DNA from: Poriferisodalis sp965208555
GTDB taxonomy: Bacteria > Actinomycetota > Acidimicrobiia > Acidimicrobiales > Poriferisodalaceae
Direction: 5' to 3'
Length of the DNA stretch: 64,000 nt
NCBI RefSeq assembly: GCF_965208555.1
Contig: NZ_OZ242342.1
Coordinates: 806,001-870,000, forward strand
Below are positions 16,114-24,165 of the stretch, one piece after another. The position numbers and the translations under genes were made by a program. Below the pieces are notes generated by a model. The model saw only the letters and a list, made by a program, of their open reading frames with translations, made no database searches and was not told the DNA's origin. How positions within the stretch are numbered: position 1 is the first letter of the stretch; each line of letters opens with the position of its first letter.

Positions 16114-16938
16114 TCAGACGCGGGCTTCGGCGGCGTAGGCCTTGTTGTACCGCTCCCGGCAGATGTAGAACTCGTCGGCGCTCTGGAAGGCCTCGTGGGC
16201 GATCAGCAGGTCCAGATTGCGCCGCACGAGACGATCGGGCGCCACTCGGGTCGCCAGCACCTGGATCGCCCCGTAGCCGACGGGCCCGCTCCCCTCTGCG
16301 GTGTCCCGCCCGTGCGTCACGCCGAGCAAGTACTCGATCTCGTCGAGCATCGCATCGAACAGCGTGTCCTCGGTGGTCCTGGGGATGAACTCGTCGGTCA
16401 TCGAGCGCAGCGTCATCCACAGCCGAAGCGATGCCTGGATCGGCGCTTCATCGGGCTTCTTCAGGCGATCGCAGTTGACCAGGTAGGTGACCCGCCCAAT
16501 CCTGCCGTCCTCCTCGGCTCGCACCGTGCCGATGATCCTCGCGAGCGGATCGATCCGGTCTGCCGCAGCGGCACCGAAGGCAACGGCGTAGATCGCCAGC
16601 AGCGTGACATGGTGCTGCAGATTGATGGCGGGCCCGCCATCAGTACTCGTGTAGGGGATCCGGTTGGCCAGCAGGCGCACGGCGTGTGCCCAGGCCTTGT
16701 CGTGGTCGGCGCAGTTGGAGAAGTACGCGCCGGTGACGAGCAGCCCGATCAGCTCGGCGGACGCATGCTCATACGCCCGCAGGCACTCGTCGTAACCCTC
16801 GCAGTCAGCGCTTCGAAGAGCGTCGACGGTTCGCAGCGTCTCATCGCCGATGAAGTCGTGGAGCTCGATGCGGCCTACCGGATCGGCAAGAAGTTCTTTG
16901 AGTTCGGCCACAGTGGCCGTTTCGGGCTGTGACGTCAC
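16114..16938 (-). CDS. Uncharacterised protein, mostly helical
   Basis: 274 residues. Family not recognised. The sequence is mainly alpha-helical with conserved-looking blocks (AYFSNCADHDKAWAHAVRLLANRIPYTSTDGGPAINLQHHVTL and ADEFYICRERYNKAYAAE). The His/Asp/Cys content in the middle could bind a metal, but no known motif matches. It precedes the alpha/beta hydrolase by 13 nt on the same strand. Its start region overlaps the long upstream frame of the divergent nitroreductase-like gene, which is one reason to prefer the later start for that gene. Confidence 0.7.
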   Translation of the reverse strand: MTSQPETATVAELKELLADPVGRIELHDFIGDETLRTVDALRSADCEGYDECLRAYEHASAELIGLLVTGAYFSNCADHDKAWAHAVRLLANRIPYTSTDGGPAINLQHHVTLLAIYAVAFGAAAADRIDPLARIIGTVRAEEDGRIGRVTYLVNCDRLKKPDEAPIQASLRLWMTLRSMTDEFIPRTTEDTLFDAMLDEIEYLLGVTHGRDTAEGSGPVGYGAIQVLATRVAPDRLVRRNLDLLIAHEAFQSADEFYICRERYNKAYAAEARV

Positions 16939-17009
16939 GCGGCCAACAGTACTGCGCTCGGTTTTGGAACTGTTTCACCGCTATCCGCCGACTCGGCGAG
17001 AATGGCGGT

Positions 17010-17471
17010 GTGGCAGTGAACGTGTGGTCCGATTTCACCTTCAAGCTGGCGAACTGGGCGAACCGCACGGCGATCCGCTGCAGCGGCGGGCGCATCGGCT
17101 GGATCCACAAGGGCACGCCGATCATCGAGGTGACCATGATGGGTCGGCGCAGCGGCGAGCCCCGCACCACGCTGCTGTCCGCAGTGGCCGAACGGGACGG
17201 CGCATTCGTGGTCATCGGGTCACGCGGCGGCGACTCGAAGCACCCCGCATGGTTCCTGAACATGCGCGACAACCCGGCGGTCACGGTGCGCAACCGTGAC
17301 GGCACCCGCCAGATGACGGCTCGCCTGACCGAGGGCGACGAGCGCGCCGAGCTGTGGGCGCACGCGACCGCCAAGGACGACCACTACCTCCGATTCCAGG
17401 CCAGGACCGACCGGCAGTTCCCCATCGTCATGCTCGAGCCCGCAGACGACGTCGGAGCCGGGGGCGACTGA
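17010..17471 (+). CDS. Deazaflavin (F420)-dependent nitroreductase-family protein (DDN-like)
   Basis: 153 residues from the GTG at 17010; an ATG-like start at 16929 would overlap the divergent gene and add unrelated residues. The core reads TPIIEVTMMGRRSGEPRTTLLSAVAERDGAFVVIGSRGGDSKHPAWFLNMRDNPAVTVR, diagnostic for the DDN/FDOR family: the GRRSG-PR motif, the SxGG...HPxWxxNxxxxP block, and a C-terminal aromatic-rich end. These enzymes reduce quinones or nitro compounds with F420H2. It is consistent with the F420 biosynthesis genes near 60 kb and a second F420-type oxidoreductase at 10.2 kb. Confidence 0.87.
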   Translation: MAVNVWSDFTFKLANWANRTAIRCSGGRIGWIHKGTPIIEVTMMGRRSGEPRTTLLSAVAERDGAFVVIGSRGGDSKHPAWFLNMRDNPAVTVRNRDGTRQMTARLTEGDERAELWAHATAKDDHYLRFQARTDRQFPIVMLEPADDVGAGGD

Positions 17472-17500
17472 AGCCGACTGGTGCCGAAATCGGCGGAAGG

Positions 17501-18853
17501 TCAACCGCTCGCAGTGTCGCCGGCGCGGATGACTTCGAAGGTCATGTTGACGAGACGCCAATCGGGCTGCGGCGACGCGGCAGGCTCCAGATCTGCCTCA
17601 GCGGCCGCCTCGGCAACCACGTGGGCGGCCGGCACGGCCGGGAAGCCCGGCCGGCTGCGACGCGGCAGGCCGAACGAGGTGAACATGCCGACCACCGCCA
17701 GCGCCGCCGAGAGCAGGAACACCGGGGTGAAGGAGCCCGCCGCGTCGGCAATGAACCCGCCCATCTGCGGCGAGATCATCTGGGCGATCCCGAACGAGAA
17801 GGTGACCGCAGCAAACGCCGGCCCGTAGTCATCGGTGGTGGTGTTGTTGACGACATAGACGGTCAGCACCGACGGCATGGATGCGAACAGCAGGCCCACC
17901 GCGACCGACAGCGCCAGCGTCGGCGCGAACCAGCCCGGCAGGATCAGCGTGGTGACCACGGCCCAGCCGCCGAATGAGATGGCGAGCGTCGATCGGGCTC
18001 CGATGCGCTCGGAGAGTGCGATGAACAGCGGCCCTCCGAAGATCATGGCCACGCCGACGAGCGTGAACGCCAGCGACGCTTGGGTACTCGTCCAGCCGCT
18101 GTCGTCTTCCAGCCGGGTGGTGAGGAACGAGATGATCAGCAGGTAGAGCAGGCCGAAGACGAAGAACGCAGACACCAGCGGCGCCCAGCCGGGCACGCGC
18201 CGCAGGGCGCTGAACCCGCCGAGACCGGTACGGGATGCCAGGCGCTCTTGGCGGTGCCCGATGGCGAGCAGCACCACGGCTACGACGGCCGCACCGATGA
18301 TGAGCTGCACGAAGTAGACGGTTCGCCACGACGCATCCCCCATCGTCGAACGGACGATGCTCGACAGCTGGCCGGCGAACACGACGCCGAGCCCCATACC
18401 CGCGCCGAGGAACCCGACGGCGAGGCCGCGCCGTTCGGGAGCGATCGCGTCGGCGGTGATGACCGGGGCAGGAATCCATGTCAAGGCGCCGCCGAGCCCC
18501 TGTGCGAACAATCCGATGCCCAGCACGACCGGGCCCGGCGAGACCGTCGCGAGCGCCTGGCCAATAATCGCGACCACCATGCCGACCCGCATCACCGAGA
18601 TCAGCCGGAATCGGCTGGACGCCGTGGCGACGATCAGGCTGCCCACCAGGTAGGCCGCCATGTTGACGGTCGCGAGCGAGCCCGCGACCGTGTTCGACAG
18701 GCCGAGATCGTCACGGACTGCGGGCAGCAGCACCCCGTAGGTGAACCGCCCGAACGACTGGGCGAGGGCGGCAACCAGCGCCATCAGTACCACCGCGGCG
18801 GCCCCGGTCAGCCTGCGCTGACGGGTCCGTGCTTCACTGCCGAAGTCGGTCAC
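17501..18853 (-). CDS. MFS transporter (YbfB/YjiJ-like)
   Basis: About 450 residues from a GTG at 18853; the frame is open to 18943 but adds a charged, unlikely leader. Twelve membrane helices are evident. The signature SFGRFTYGVLLPAVRDDLGLSNTVAGSLATVNMAAYLVGSL in helices 1-2 is shared almost word for word with the MFS gene at 28616-29929, so the two are paralogues. The C-terminus has a hydrophilic Ala/Glu-rich tail. Substrates of this branch are poorly known. It is convergent with the DDN-like gene. Confidence 0.87.
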   Translation of the reverse strand: MTDFGSEARTRQRRLTGAAAVVLMALVAALAQSFGRFTYGVLLPAVRDDLGLSNTVAGSLATVNMAAYLVGSLIVATASSRFRLISVMRVGMVVAIIGQALATVSPGPVVLGIGLFAQGLGGALTWIPAPVITADAIAPERRGLAVGFLGAGMGLGVVFAGQLSSIVRSTMGDASWRTVYFVQLIIGAAVVAVVLLAIGHRQERLASRTGLGGFSALRRVPGWAPLVSAFFVFGLLYLLIISFLTTRLEDDSGWTSTQASLAFTLVGVAMIFGGPLFIALSERIGARSTLAISFGGWAVVTTLILPGWFAPTLALSVAVGLLFASMPSVLTVYVVNNTTTDDYGPAFAAVTFSFGIAQMISPQMGGFIADAAGSFTPVFLLSAALAVVGMFTSFGLPRRSRPGFPAVPAAHVVAEAAAEADLEPAASPQPDWRLVNMTFEVIRAGDTASG

Positions 18854-19010
18854 AGGGGTCCATGCAACCCCGAAACGGCGTCGGGCGCACGCGCATTTCG
18901 TGATCGGGGGTCGACTCAGGGTGCGACACTCTTGCGATGGCAAGGGTGCGCGACGTCTGGTGCTGCGTGCCGCTGCCGTCCAGTCCAGACCACTGCGGCA
19001 CGGGAATCCC

Positions 19011-19640
19011 GTGAGTCAGGAACAGTTCGCCAACCTGGTCGCCGTCGTCGCGACCGCAGTGACGTTCGTGCAGGTCGTGCCCCAGGTGGTGCGGCTGCTG
19101 CGCCTGAAGCGAACTGAGGGCGCCTCCCCCGCGTGGGCGGCGATCGGCATGGTGATCAACATCGGCTGGATCGCGTACGTGATCGCCGAGGAGTTCTGGG
19201 TCACGATCCCCGCCATTCTGGCCGCGATCATCAGCTTCGGTCTCGTGCTGTTCCTGCTTTGGCGCAATGGCGCCGATGTGCGTGTCGCCGTCATCGCCGG
19301 CGTCGCCGTGGGGGTGGCATCGGTGGGCTTGCAGCTTGTGGCCGGCTGGACCGTCCTGGGCACGGTGCTCGGATTGTCGAATGGGCTGTACCTGGGACCG
19401 TCGGTGTGGGCCGCGTGGCGGTCGTACGCCCCAGTCGGCGTCGCACCGCTGACGTGGGTGCTCACCGCCGGCGAGGGCATCTTGTGGGGTTACTACGGGG
19501 TGCTCGTAGAGGCGGTCCCGATCATGGTGTACGGCAGCACGGCGTTCCTGCTCGCAGCGCTCATACTCCTGCGACTGTGGATCGCCCGTCACCGCATCGC
19601 GAGCGAGCTTGCACCGCCCGACCTCTCGGGCACGCCCTGA
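19011..19640 (+). CDS. PQ-loop / SemiSWEET-like membrane protein
   Basis: 209 residues from a GTG at 19011 (GGGAA precedes it); longer starts would overlap the divergent MFS promoter. Seven hydrophobic segments are visible. The first PQ-loop is FVQVVPQVVRLLRLKRTEGAS (about 17-37). The second repeat keeps LSNGLYLGPSVWAAWRSYAPVGVAPLTW with PS instead of PQ. This is the fold of SWEET/KDEL-type sugar or amino-acid facilitators. The substrate is unknown. It converges with the short membrane protein gene that follows. Confidence 0.78.
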   Translation: MSQEQFANLVAVVATAVTFVQVVPQVVRLLRLKRTEGASPAWAAIGMVINIGWIAYVIAEEFWVTIPAILAAIISFGLVLFLLWRNGADVRVAVIAGVAVGVASVGLQLVAGWTVLGTVLGLSNGLYLGPSVWAAWRSYAPVGVAPLTWVLTAGEGILWGYYGVLVEAVPIMVYGSTAFLLAALILLRLWIARHRIASELAPPDLSGTP

Positions 19641-19647
19641 CAGTTTC

Positions 19648-20115
19648 TCAAGCGGGCAGCGGGCAGGCCACGGCTCGATAGGTGCGGAGCCGCTTGCGCA
19701 GCGTCCACACCAGCAGGGCCACTGCGGCCAGCCCGACGATGGGCTGCACCGGGGCCCACCACGACAGCGCCCCCGAGATGCCCACCAGCGCGACCACGGC
19801 TTGGTTGCACACGGGACAGCCCACAGCGAGGAACGAGACCAGCCCGCCCCACAGCGTGGTGGTGCCCTGACGCTCGACGGCATCGTCGGTGCCAGATTCA
19901 GCGCTCGACGGCGGCCGGATGGCGAAGATCAGACCGATCAATGCCGAGGTGATCACCAAGATCACCCAGTCGAGCCACCGGGCTTCGATCGGCCGGCCGA
20001 AGATGGGCGTGTCGATCAGGTCCGACGGAATGCCGATGAGCACGGCCGCAATAGCGCCGTACGCCACGGCTCTCGGCCAGACCGCCCGAGGCAGCTCCCG
20101 CAGTTCCCTCAGCAC
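19648..20115 (-). CDS. Small integral membrane protein with a CxxC motif
   Basis: 155 residues from the GTG at 20115, chosen because codons further upstream read through the cupin gene region and give unnatural sequence. Four membrane helices are likely. VGCPVCNQAVVALVG near residue 113 puts a Cys-x-x-Cys at a helix end, where it could undergo thiol exchange or bind metal. The family is not recognised. Divergent from the cupin gene. Confidence 0.62.
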   Translation of the reverse strand: MLRELRELPRAVWPRAVAYGAIAAVLIGIPSDLIDTPIFGRPIEARWLDWVILVITSALIGLIFAIRPPSSAESGTDDAVERQGTTTLWGGLVSFLAVGCPVCNQAVVALVGISGALSWWAPVQPIVGLAAVALLVWTLRKRLRTYRAVACPLPA

Positions 20116-20199
20116 CGCAGCGACGCTACCGCGCCGCGCACCCGTCCAAGCCGCGCCACACTCGTTGGCAACTCGGGAACAGAGAAGAGGATCGCCACC

Positions 20200-20619
20200 A
20201 TGGCCCAGCACTCGTCGTTGGATCCCCAGCGGACCTTCTTGCACCTCGCCCCCGGGGGTGACGTTGAGCGGCTCGATGCCACCGCACCCGGGTTCTGGCA
20301 GTCGCTCGCTGAGCACGATCTCGACGGGCGCCTCTTCGGCGTCGTCGGCATGGACCAAGACAGCCACTGGGAGATGCACCCGGGCGGCGACGAGGTACTG
20401 GTCGGCTTGTCGGGCTCAATCCAGATCGTCCTGGACCTCGGCGACGAAGCCGAGCCTGCGACGCTCGAAGCGGGTCAGATGTGCATCGTGCCGTGCGGCG
20501 TGTGGCACCGGCTCGTCGTGAACGAACCCGGGCAGTTGCTCTTCGCGACCCCCGGGCCCACCACCCAGCACAGAAGCCTCACCGAACATTGCAGACTCCG
20601 GACCCCCAACGCTGATTGA
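20200..20619 (+). CDS. Small cupin-fold protein
   Basis: 139 residues from the ATG at 20200, with AAGAGG upstream. The beta-barrel motif 1 is HWEMHPGGDEVLVGLSGSIQIVL (His-x3-His replaced by H..H with Glu) and motif 2 is AGQMCIVPCGVWHRLVV. Metal ligands appear to be His, Glu and the second-motif His. Such small cupins act as epimerases, dioxygenases or sensors; this one cannot be assigned. It ends 9 nt before the CWB2 gene and may be co-transcribed with it. Confidence 0.82.
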   Translation: MAQHSSLDPQRTFLHLAPGGDVERLDATAPGFWQSLAEHDLDGRLFGVVGMDQDSHWEMHPGGDEVLVGLSGSIQIVLDLGDEAEPATLEAGQMCIVPCGVWHRLVVNEPGQLLFATPGPTTQHRSLTEHCRLRTPNAD

Positions 20620-20628
20620 GAAGACCCA

Positions 20629-21729
20629 ATGCGCAGACGCGGTCAGAAAATGACTCGGTGTGTGGCGGCCGCCGTACTCGTGGGAGCCATGGCCTTGGGA
20701 TTTGCTGCGACTCCGCCCGCAGCGGCCCAAGATCCTCCGGAGGAGCCCCGTCTGGCGGAGGTGACGGTTGTGCGGTACGGCGGCGCCGACCGGTTCGAGA
20801 CGTCCGTGCTGACCACCAAGGCATTCACGGACTTCAAGGGGGATCACCTCGAGCAGGTAATGATCGTGTCGGGCTACAAGTGGCAGGACGCCGTCATTGC
20901 GGCACCGTTCGACTCACCGGTGCTGCTGACGCGACGACACGCAGTGCCTGCGGCGACCATGGATTTCTTGAGGCGCTTCGAGGCCCCATGGCCCACGATT
21001 ATCAGCACGAACGCGATCTCGCCCGCCGTCGACCAACAACTCAAGGACGCCGGCTTGGACGTGTTCCGCGTGGAGGGATCCGACCAATTCCGTACCAGCG
21101 TGGCGGTGGCGAATCACTACGGATTCGGCGGCCAGTACCGGGGCCGGCGGGCCGTGATCTTGGCGAGCGGTCAAGTGTTCGCCGACGCGCTCATCGCCGG
21201 ACAACTCTCTGCTCGCCTGAACTTGCCAATTCTGCTCACCCCTCCGACGTCGCTGCATTCGTCCGTTCGCGAGCACCTGATCTCCGAAAACGTGCGGCGG
21301 GTGATCATCATGGGCGGAACCTCCGCAGTCTCTGAACGTGTTGAGGAGTCGATTGAGCAGCTCGGCATCGATGTGTTGCGATTCGCCGGCGAGACGCGGT
21401 TTGAGACTGCAGTTCACACGGCCCACGCCACGAGGCCCATTCAGTGCTGGCGCGACGGCGAGGGCATCGCTGTAGGCCTCACTCGGGCCTGGGTGCCGTA
21501 TGACGCGTTCAGTGCGGCACCGATGCTGGCCCGCTACGGCGCTCCGTTGTTGCTCACGCATCCCGACGAACTGCCGGCGGCGACGATGGACTATCTGGAC
21601 GAGGTTCGCGCCGCTCAGGCCAAGTGCGACGACGCCCCAGTGAAGCTGATCGTGATCGGCGGCGAAGCTGCCGTGTCACAGTCCGCCATCGACAGCTACC
21701 TCCAACGCCTCCCGGACCTCAAGGAGTGA
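20629..21729 (+). CDS. Secreted cell-wall-binding repeat 2 (CWB2) protein
   Basis: 366 residues. The signal peptide at about 8-34 (TRCVAAAVLVGAMALGFAATPPAAAQ) has an AxA cleavage site. Three CWB2 (PF04122-type) repeats follow, each with an RxxGxDRFETS-like start and an (I/V)IxGG end: VRYGGADRFETSV, VEGSDQFRTSVAVA, FAGETRFETAVHTA, and IMGGTSAVS and VIGGEAAVSQSAID. The first repeat is the most degenerate. No enzymatic domain is attached, so it may be a structural wall protein or an adhesin anchor. A second CWB2 protein lies at 58.2-59.7 kb. The 3' end overlaps a convergent small gene by 11 bp. Confidence 0.88.
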   Translation: MRRRGQKMTRCVAAAVLVGAMALGFAATPPAAAQDPPEEPRLAEVTVVRYGGADRFETSVLTTKAFTDFKGDHLEQVMIVSGYKWQDAVIAAPFDSPVLLTRRHAVPAATMDFLRRFEAPWPTIISTNAISPAVDQQLKDAGLDVFRVEGSDQFRTSVAVANHYGFGGQYRGRRAVILASGQVFADALIAGQLSARLNLPILLTPPTSLHSSVREHLISENVRRVIIMGGTSAVSERVEESIEQLGIDVLRFAGETRFETAVHTAHATRPIQCWRDGEGIAVGLTRAWVPYDAFSAAPMLARYGAPLLLTHPDELPAATMDYLDEVRAAQAKCDDAPVKLIVIGGEAAVSQSAIDSYLQRLPDLKE

Positions 21730-21877
21730 CCGGCTCGGGAGACGGCCATTTTTCCGACAGCGCCCTCGCTTGAAGCTCACGCAATACCGGATCCAGGTTT
21801 GACGACTCTCGTTCGTAGATCGCATTCAGCCGGCGTGTGATGGCGTCTTGATCTGGTGTTTCCTCCCGATTCTGCAT
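21719..21877 (-). CDS. Short MazE-like antitoxin fragment
   Basis: 52 residues from the ATG at 21877; a TTG at 21901 is also in frame. ITRRLNAIYERESSNLDPVLRELQARALSEKW matches the C-terminal toxin-binding end of MazE-type antitoxins as I know them (RLNxVYxxExSxLDPxLxxLQ). The N-terminal ribbon-helix-helix DNA-binding part is missing, and no MazF-like toxin is next to it. It is therefore either a remnant of a toxin-antitoxin locus or a stand-alone inhibitor. Confidence 0.45.
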   Translation of the reverse strand: MQNREETPDQDAITRRLNAIYERESSNLDPVLRELQARALSEKWPSPEPVTP

Positions 21878-21941
21878 CCGACTAACGCTAACCGGCTGCA
21901 AGCGCCGGGAAACTCGTCTGAATCGATGAATCGGCGAAAAA

Positions 21942-22196
21942 TCAGCGCTCGAGTTCGCGGAGTGTTTCGAGCAGGGTTGCGGTGTCGCGCAGCCAGCTCA
22001 CTACCCGATCGATGCAGTCTGGGCGGGCCACGTCGAGCAGCAGCGTGGCAACTGCGACCGTGTCTCCGACCTCGTCGTCGGCGACCATCGTGGTGGTTGG
22101 CCGCAGTCGGGCATCGGACGCGACGAGCACACCGGCCGCGCGGAGCTGACGGCGCTGGACGTCGCCGCCGTCATCATTCATGAGATCACCATTCAT
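21942..22196 (-). CDS. Small hypothetical protein
   Basis: 84 residues, acidic N-terminus, then a likely helical C-terminus (DRVVSWLRDTATLLETLRELER). No family recognised. A strongly AT-rich promoter-like stretch lies directly upstream, which supports expression. It precedes the MazE-like fragment on the same strand. Confidence 0.42.
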   Translation of the reverse strand: MNGDLMNDDGGDVQRRQLRAAGVLVASDARLRPTTTMVADDEVGDTVAVATLLLDVARPDCIDRVVSWLRDTATLLETLRELER

Positions 22197-22255
22197 GATT
22201 ATTCAATATATTTCAGTATTCTTCAAATATCCAAATCATTTCTTTCACGCCTATC
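22197..22255. promoter_or_regulatory. AT-rich intergenic stretch between a small gene and trpC
   Basis: The bases are largely A/T in an otherwise very GC-rich region. ATATTT and AAATAT form an inverted repeat of 6-bp arms around an 11-nt centre. This is the likely divergent promoter/operator zone. Confidence 0.4.
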
Positions 22256-22384
22256 CCTGGTCCGCGAACGCGGCTGCGCCCTAGCGCCAGGCGCGGCTCA
22301 CTGAGAGCTCGACCGCTGCACAAGACCCGTAGAGTCACTGGCCAACGAGGCCCGAGTCTCGTGTCGCGGAGTGAGACCGTCCCC

Positions 22385-23140
22385 ATGGCTGCAGGCACTG
22401 CTGATGTCGACAAGGACGAGCCGGACGGTGTACCTGGTGGCCACCGCTTCGCCGCCGCGCTACGAGGGGAAGGCCTCGCGGTGATCGCCGAGATCAAGCG
22501 CCGTTCGCCGTCACGTGGAGCGCTGAAGGCCGACGCCAATGCGGCCGATTTGGCGTCGGAATACAAGGCCGGCGGGGCTGCCTGCCTCTCGGTGCTGACC
22601 GAGCGCGAGCGGTTCAGCGGCTCCCCCGAGGATTTGCAGACCGCGAAGGCTGTGACTGGTCTGCCGGTGCTGCGCAAGGATTTCCTGCGCACGCTCGATG
22701 ACGTGCGCGACAGCCACGAGATGGGCGCTGACGCGATGTTGGTGATCCTGGCCGACATCGACCATGCACAGCTGCCGCCGATGCAAGAGCTGGCATTGGA
22801 GTTGGGCATCGACGTGCTGACCGAGGTGCGCGACGAGGCAGAGCTCGAAGCGGCTGTGCTGCTCGGCGCATACATGATCGCCATCAACCAGCGCGACAAC
22901 CCCGAGTCGACCAAGTTCACCGTGGACTACGACAAGGCGGTACGGGTCAGCCGGCGCTTCGAAGGGATCGACGACCGGATTCTGCTCATAGCGGCCTCGG
23001 GCATCGGCGTGCCCGGCGGCACGTCCATGCGGGCGATTGCAGAAGCCGGCTACGACGCCGCCCTGATCGGCGAGGCCCTCGTAGTGGCCGACGATCCCCC
23101 GGAGTTGCTCCGAGACCTGCTGGCTGACGCGGCCGAGTAG
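22385..23140 (+). CDS. trpC: Indole-3-glycerol phosphate synthase, stand-alone copy
   Basis: 251 residues from the ATG at 22385 (GGAGTGAG upstream); a GTG at 22361 adds 8 residues. The (beta/alpha)8 barrel catalytic sites of tryptophan synthesis are all present: VIAEIKRRSPSRG (Glu and Lys), LRKDF (Lys), LTEVRDEAE (Glu), NQRD (Asn), AASGIG (Ser) and LIGEALV. The usual N-terminal helix that closes the barrel is shorter and more hydrophilic than normal, and the NNRxLxTF motif reads NQRDNPESTKF. No other trp gene is near. It may be a second, diverged copy. Confidence 0.88.
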   Translation: MAAGTADVDKDEPDGVPGGHRFAAALRGEGLAVIAEIKRRSPSRGALKADANAADLASEYKAGGAACLSVLTERERFSGSPEDLQTAKAVTGLPVLRKDFLRTLDDVRDSHEMGADAMLVILADIDHAQLPPMQELALELGIDVLTEVRDEAELEAAVLLGAYMIAINQRDNPESTKFTVDYDKAVRVSRRFEGIDDRILLIAASGIGVPGGTSMRAIAEAGYDAALIGEALVVADDPPELLRDLLADAAE

Positions 23141-23153
23141 CCGCTCGCTCGAA

Positions 23154-24062
23154 TCAGCCCGGGGTGAGGGCGTCGGTCACGACGGAATCCGGGATCGCTC
23201 CGCTGCCTCGCTGTTCGGTCTCGTCGGCCCGGATGAGCAGCCAGCGGGGGTGATAGCTGATGCCCAGCGCTCTTGCGAGCTGACCATCCTCGTCGGGCAA
23301 GTTCGGCAGGTGGCCGAGGCCGTACGTACTCACGAATGACGACATGGCCGACTTGGTGTCATGCCCGCCAACGCTGACGAGGGCCAGGTTGTCGCCGTGT
23401 TGTGTCTTCAGCGCTGCGACCGCAGGCGCTTCCCGCCGGCAGTTCGATCACCACGGTGCCCAGAACCACACCAGCACGTCGCGGCCGGCGAGTGCCTCGA
23501 CTTTGAAGGTGGTGCCGTCGAGCTGCGGCACCGCCAGTGCGAGCACCTTGGATCGATCTTCCGTCGGCTCGGGTTCGATGACCGCTTCTTCAACTTCCTC
23601 GACCTCTTCGACCTCCTCGACCTCCTCGACCTCTTCGACTTCTTCCACCCCGTCGACTTCCTCGATCTCCTCGACCTCTTCGACCTCTTCGATCTCCTCG
23701 ACCTCTTCGATCTCCTCGACCTCGTCGACCTCTTCGGCTTCTTCCACCCCGTCGATTTCTTGGATCTCCTCGACCTCTTCGACTGCGTCGATCTCGTCGC
23801 CGGCGGCGTCGGCAACCACGGCAACAGTGGTTTCGGGGATGGTGTTCTCGTCAGTGACCGGCGCTTCCGTCGTCGTCACCTCCGTTGGCGATTCCGTCGT
23901 CGCCACTGCCGTCGATCCGACTACCGGTGCAGCTGTCGTTGCCGCTGCCTCCTGCGCCACGGTCTGAGGTGTCTCGTCGCTGTCGCTGCTGCAGCCGGCG
24001 AGCAGGCCCGCACCCACGACGCACGACGCAGCGATCAGAGCCGCTCGGCGCAGTACCAGCAT
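23154..24062 (-). CDS. Candidate selenoprotein: MPT53/DsbE-like thioredoxin-fold lipoprotein with in-frame TGA at the first redox Cys
   Basis: One continuous frame of 302 codons if the TGA at 23448-23450 is read through. Signal peptide with lipobox LLAGC (Cys24), a Thr/Ala/Glu linker, an acidic VEE/IEE repeat region (about 93-159), then a thioredoxin-like domain. The redox site reads FWAPW-TGA-SNC-RREAP, so position 205 (normally Cys of CxxC) is TGA and the resolving Cys208 is kept. The 97 residues behind it are fully protein-like and match the MPT53/DsbE pattern (SFVSTYGL, LPDEDGQLARALGISYHPRW with the cis-Pro). There is no frameshift. TGA is a normal stop elsewhere in this window. The alternative is a nonsense mutation in a pseudogene. 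The Sec machinery is not in the window. RBS before the ATG is weak. Confidence 0.72.
23419..23443 (-). promoter_or_regulatory. Candidate bacterial SECIS hairpin just after the in-frame TGA
   Basis: Counting the U of UGA as 1, nucleotides 8-12 pair with 28-32 and 14-17 pair with 23-26, with a single C-U mismatch between. The 5-nt loop is GGAAG (18-22). Bacterial SECIS elements need a stem and a small loop with G in its first two positions a short way downstream of UGA. This fits, although the loop is a little nearer the UGA than in E. coli fdhF. GC-rich DNA forms hairpins by chance, so this is supportive rather than decisive. Confidence 0.5.
23586..23786 (-). repeat. Short in-gene repeats encoding (V/I)EE units
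   Basis: The region is built of near-identical 9- and 15-base units (GAGGTCGAGGAG and variants) encoding about 67 residues of VEE, IEE and VEEAEE. It forms a strongly acidic, probably extended linker between the lipid anchor and the thioredoxin-like domain. Two VDGVEE-type units break the pattern. Unit number could vary between strains by slippage. Confidence 0.85.
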
Positions 24063-24165
24063 CACCCTTGCGAGCGTAACCCGCCTCTGCGCCCGCTCTG
24101 GAGCCGCATCGAGCCTGGGTCCCCGTGTCTCCAGCACGGCCGAGACGCACCGCTAGGTTCGCGCC

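Noticed and set aside
23448..23450. TGA read as tryptophan (alternative genetic code)
   Set aside because: Many genes in the window end in TGA (for example tmRNA tag, cupin, CWB2 genes), so TGA is a normal stop here.
23587..23790. Short regular repeats that look like a CRISPR or microsatellite
   Set aside because: They are contiguous units in a coding frame, with no spacers, and encode an acidic linker.
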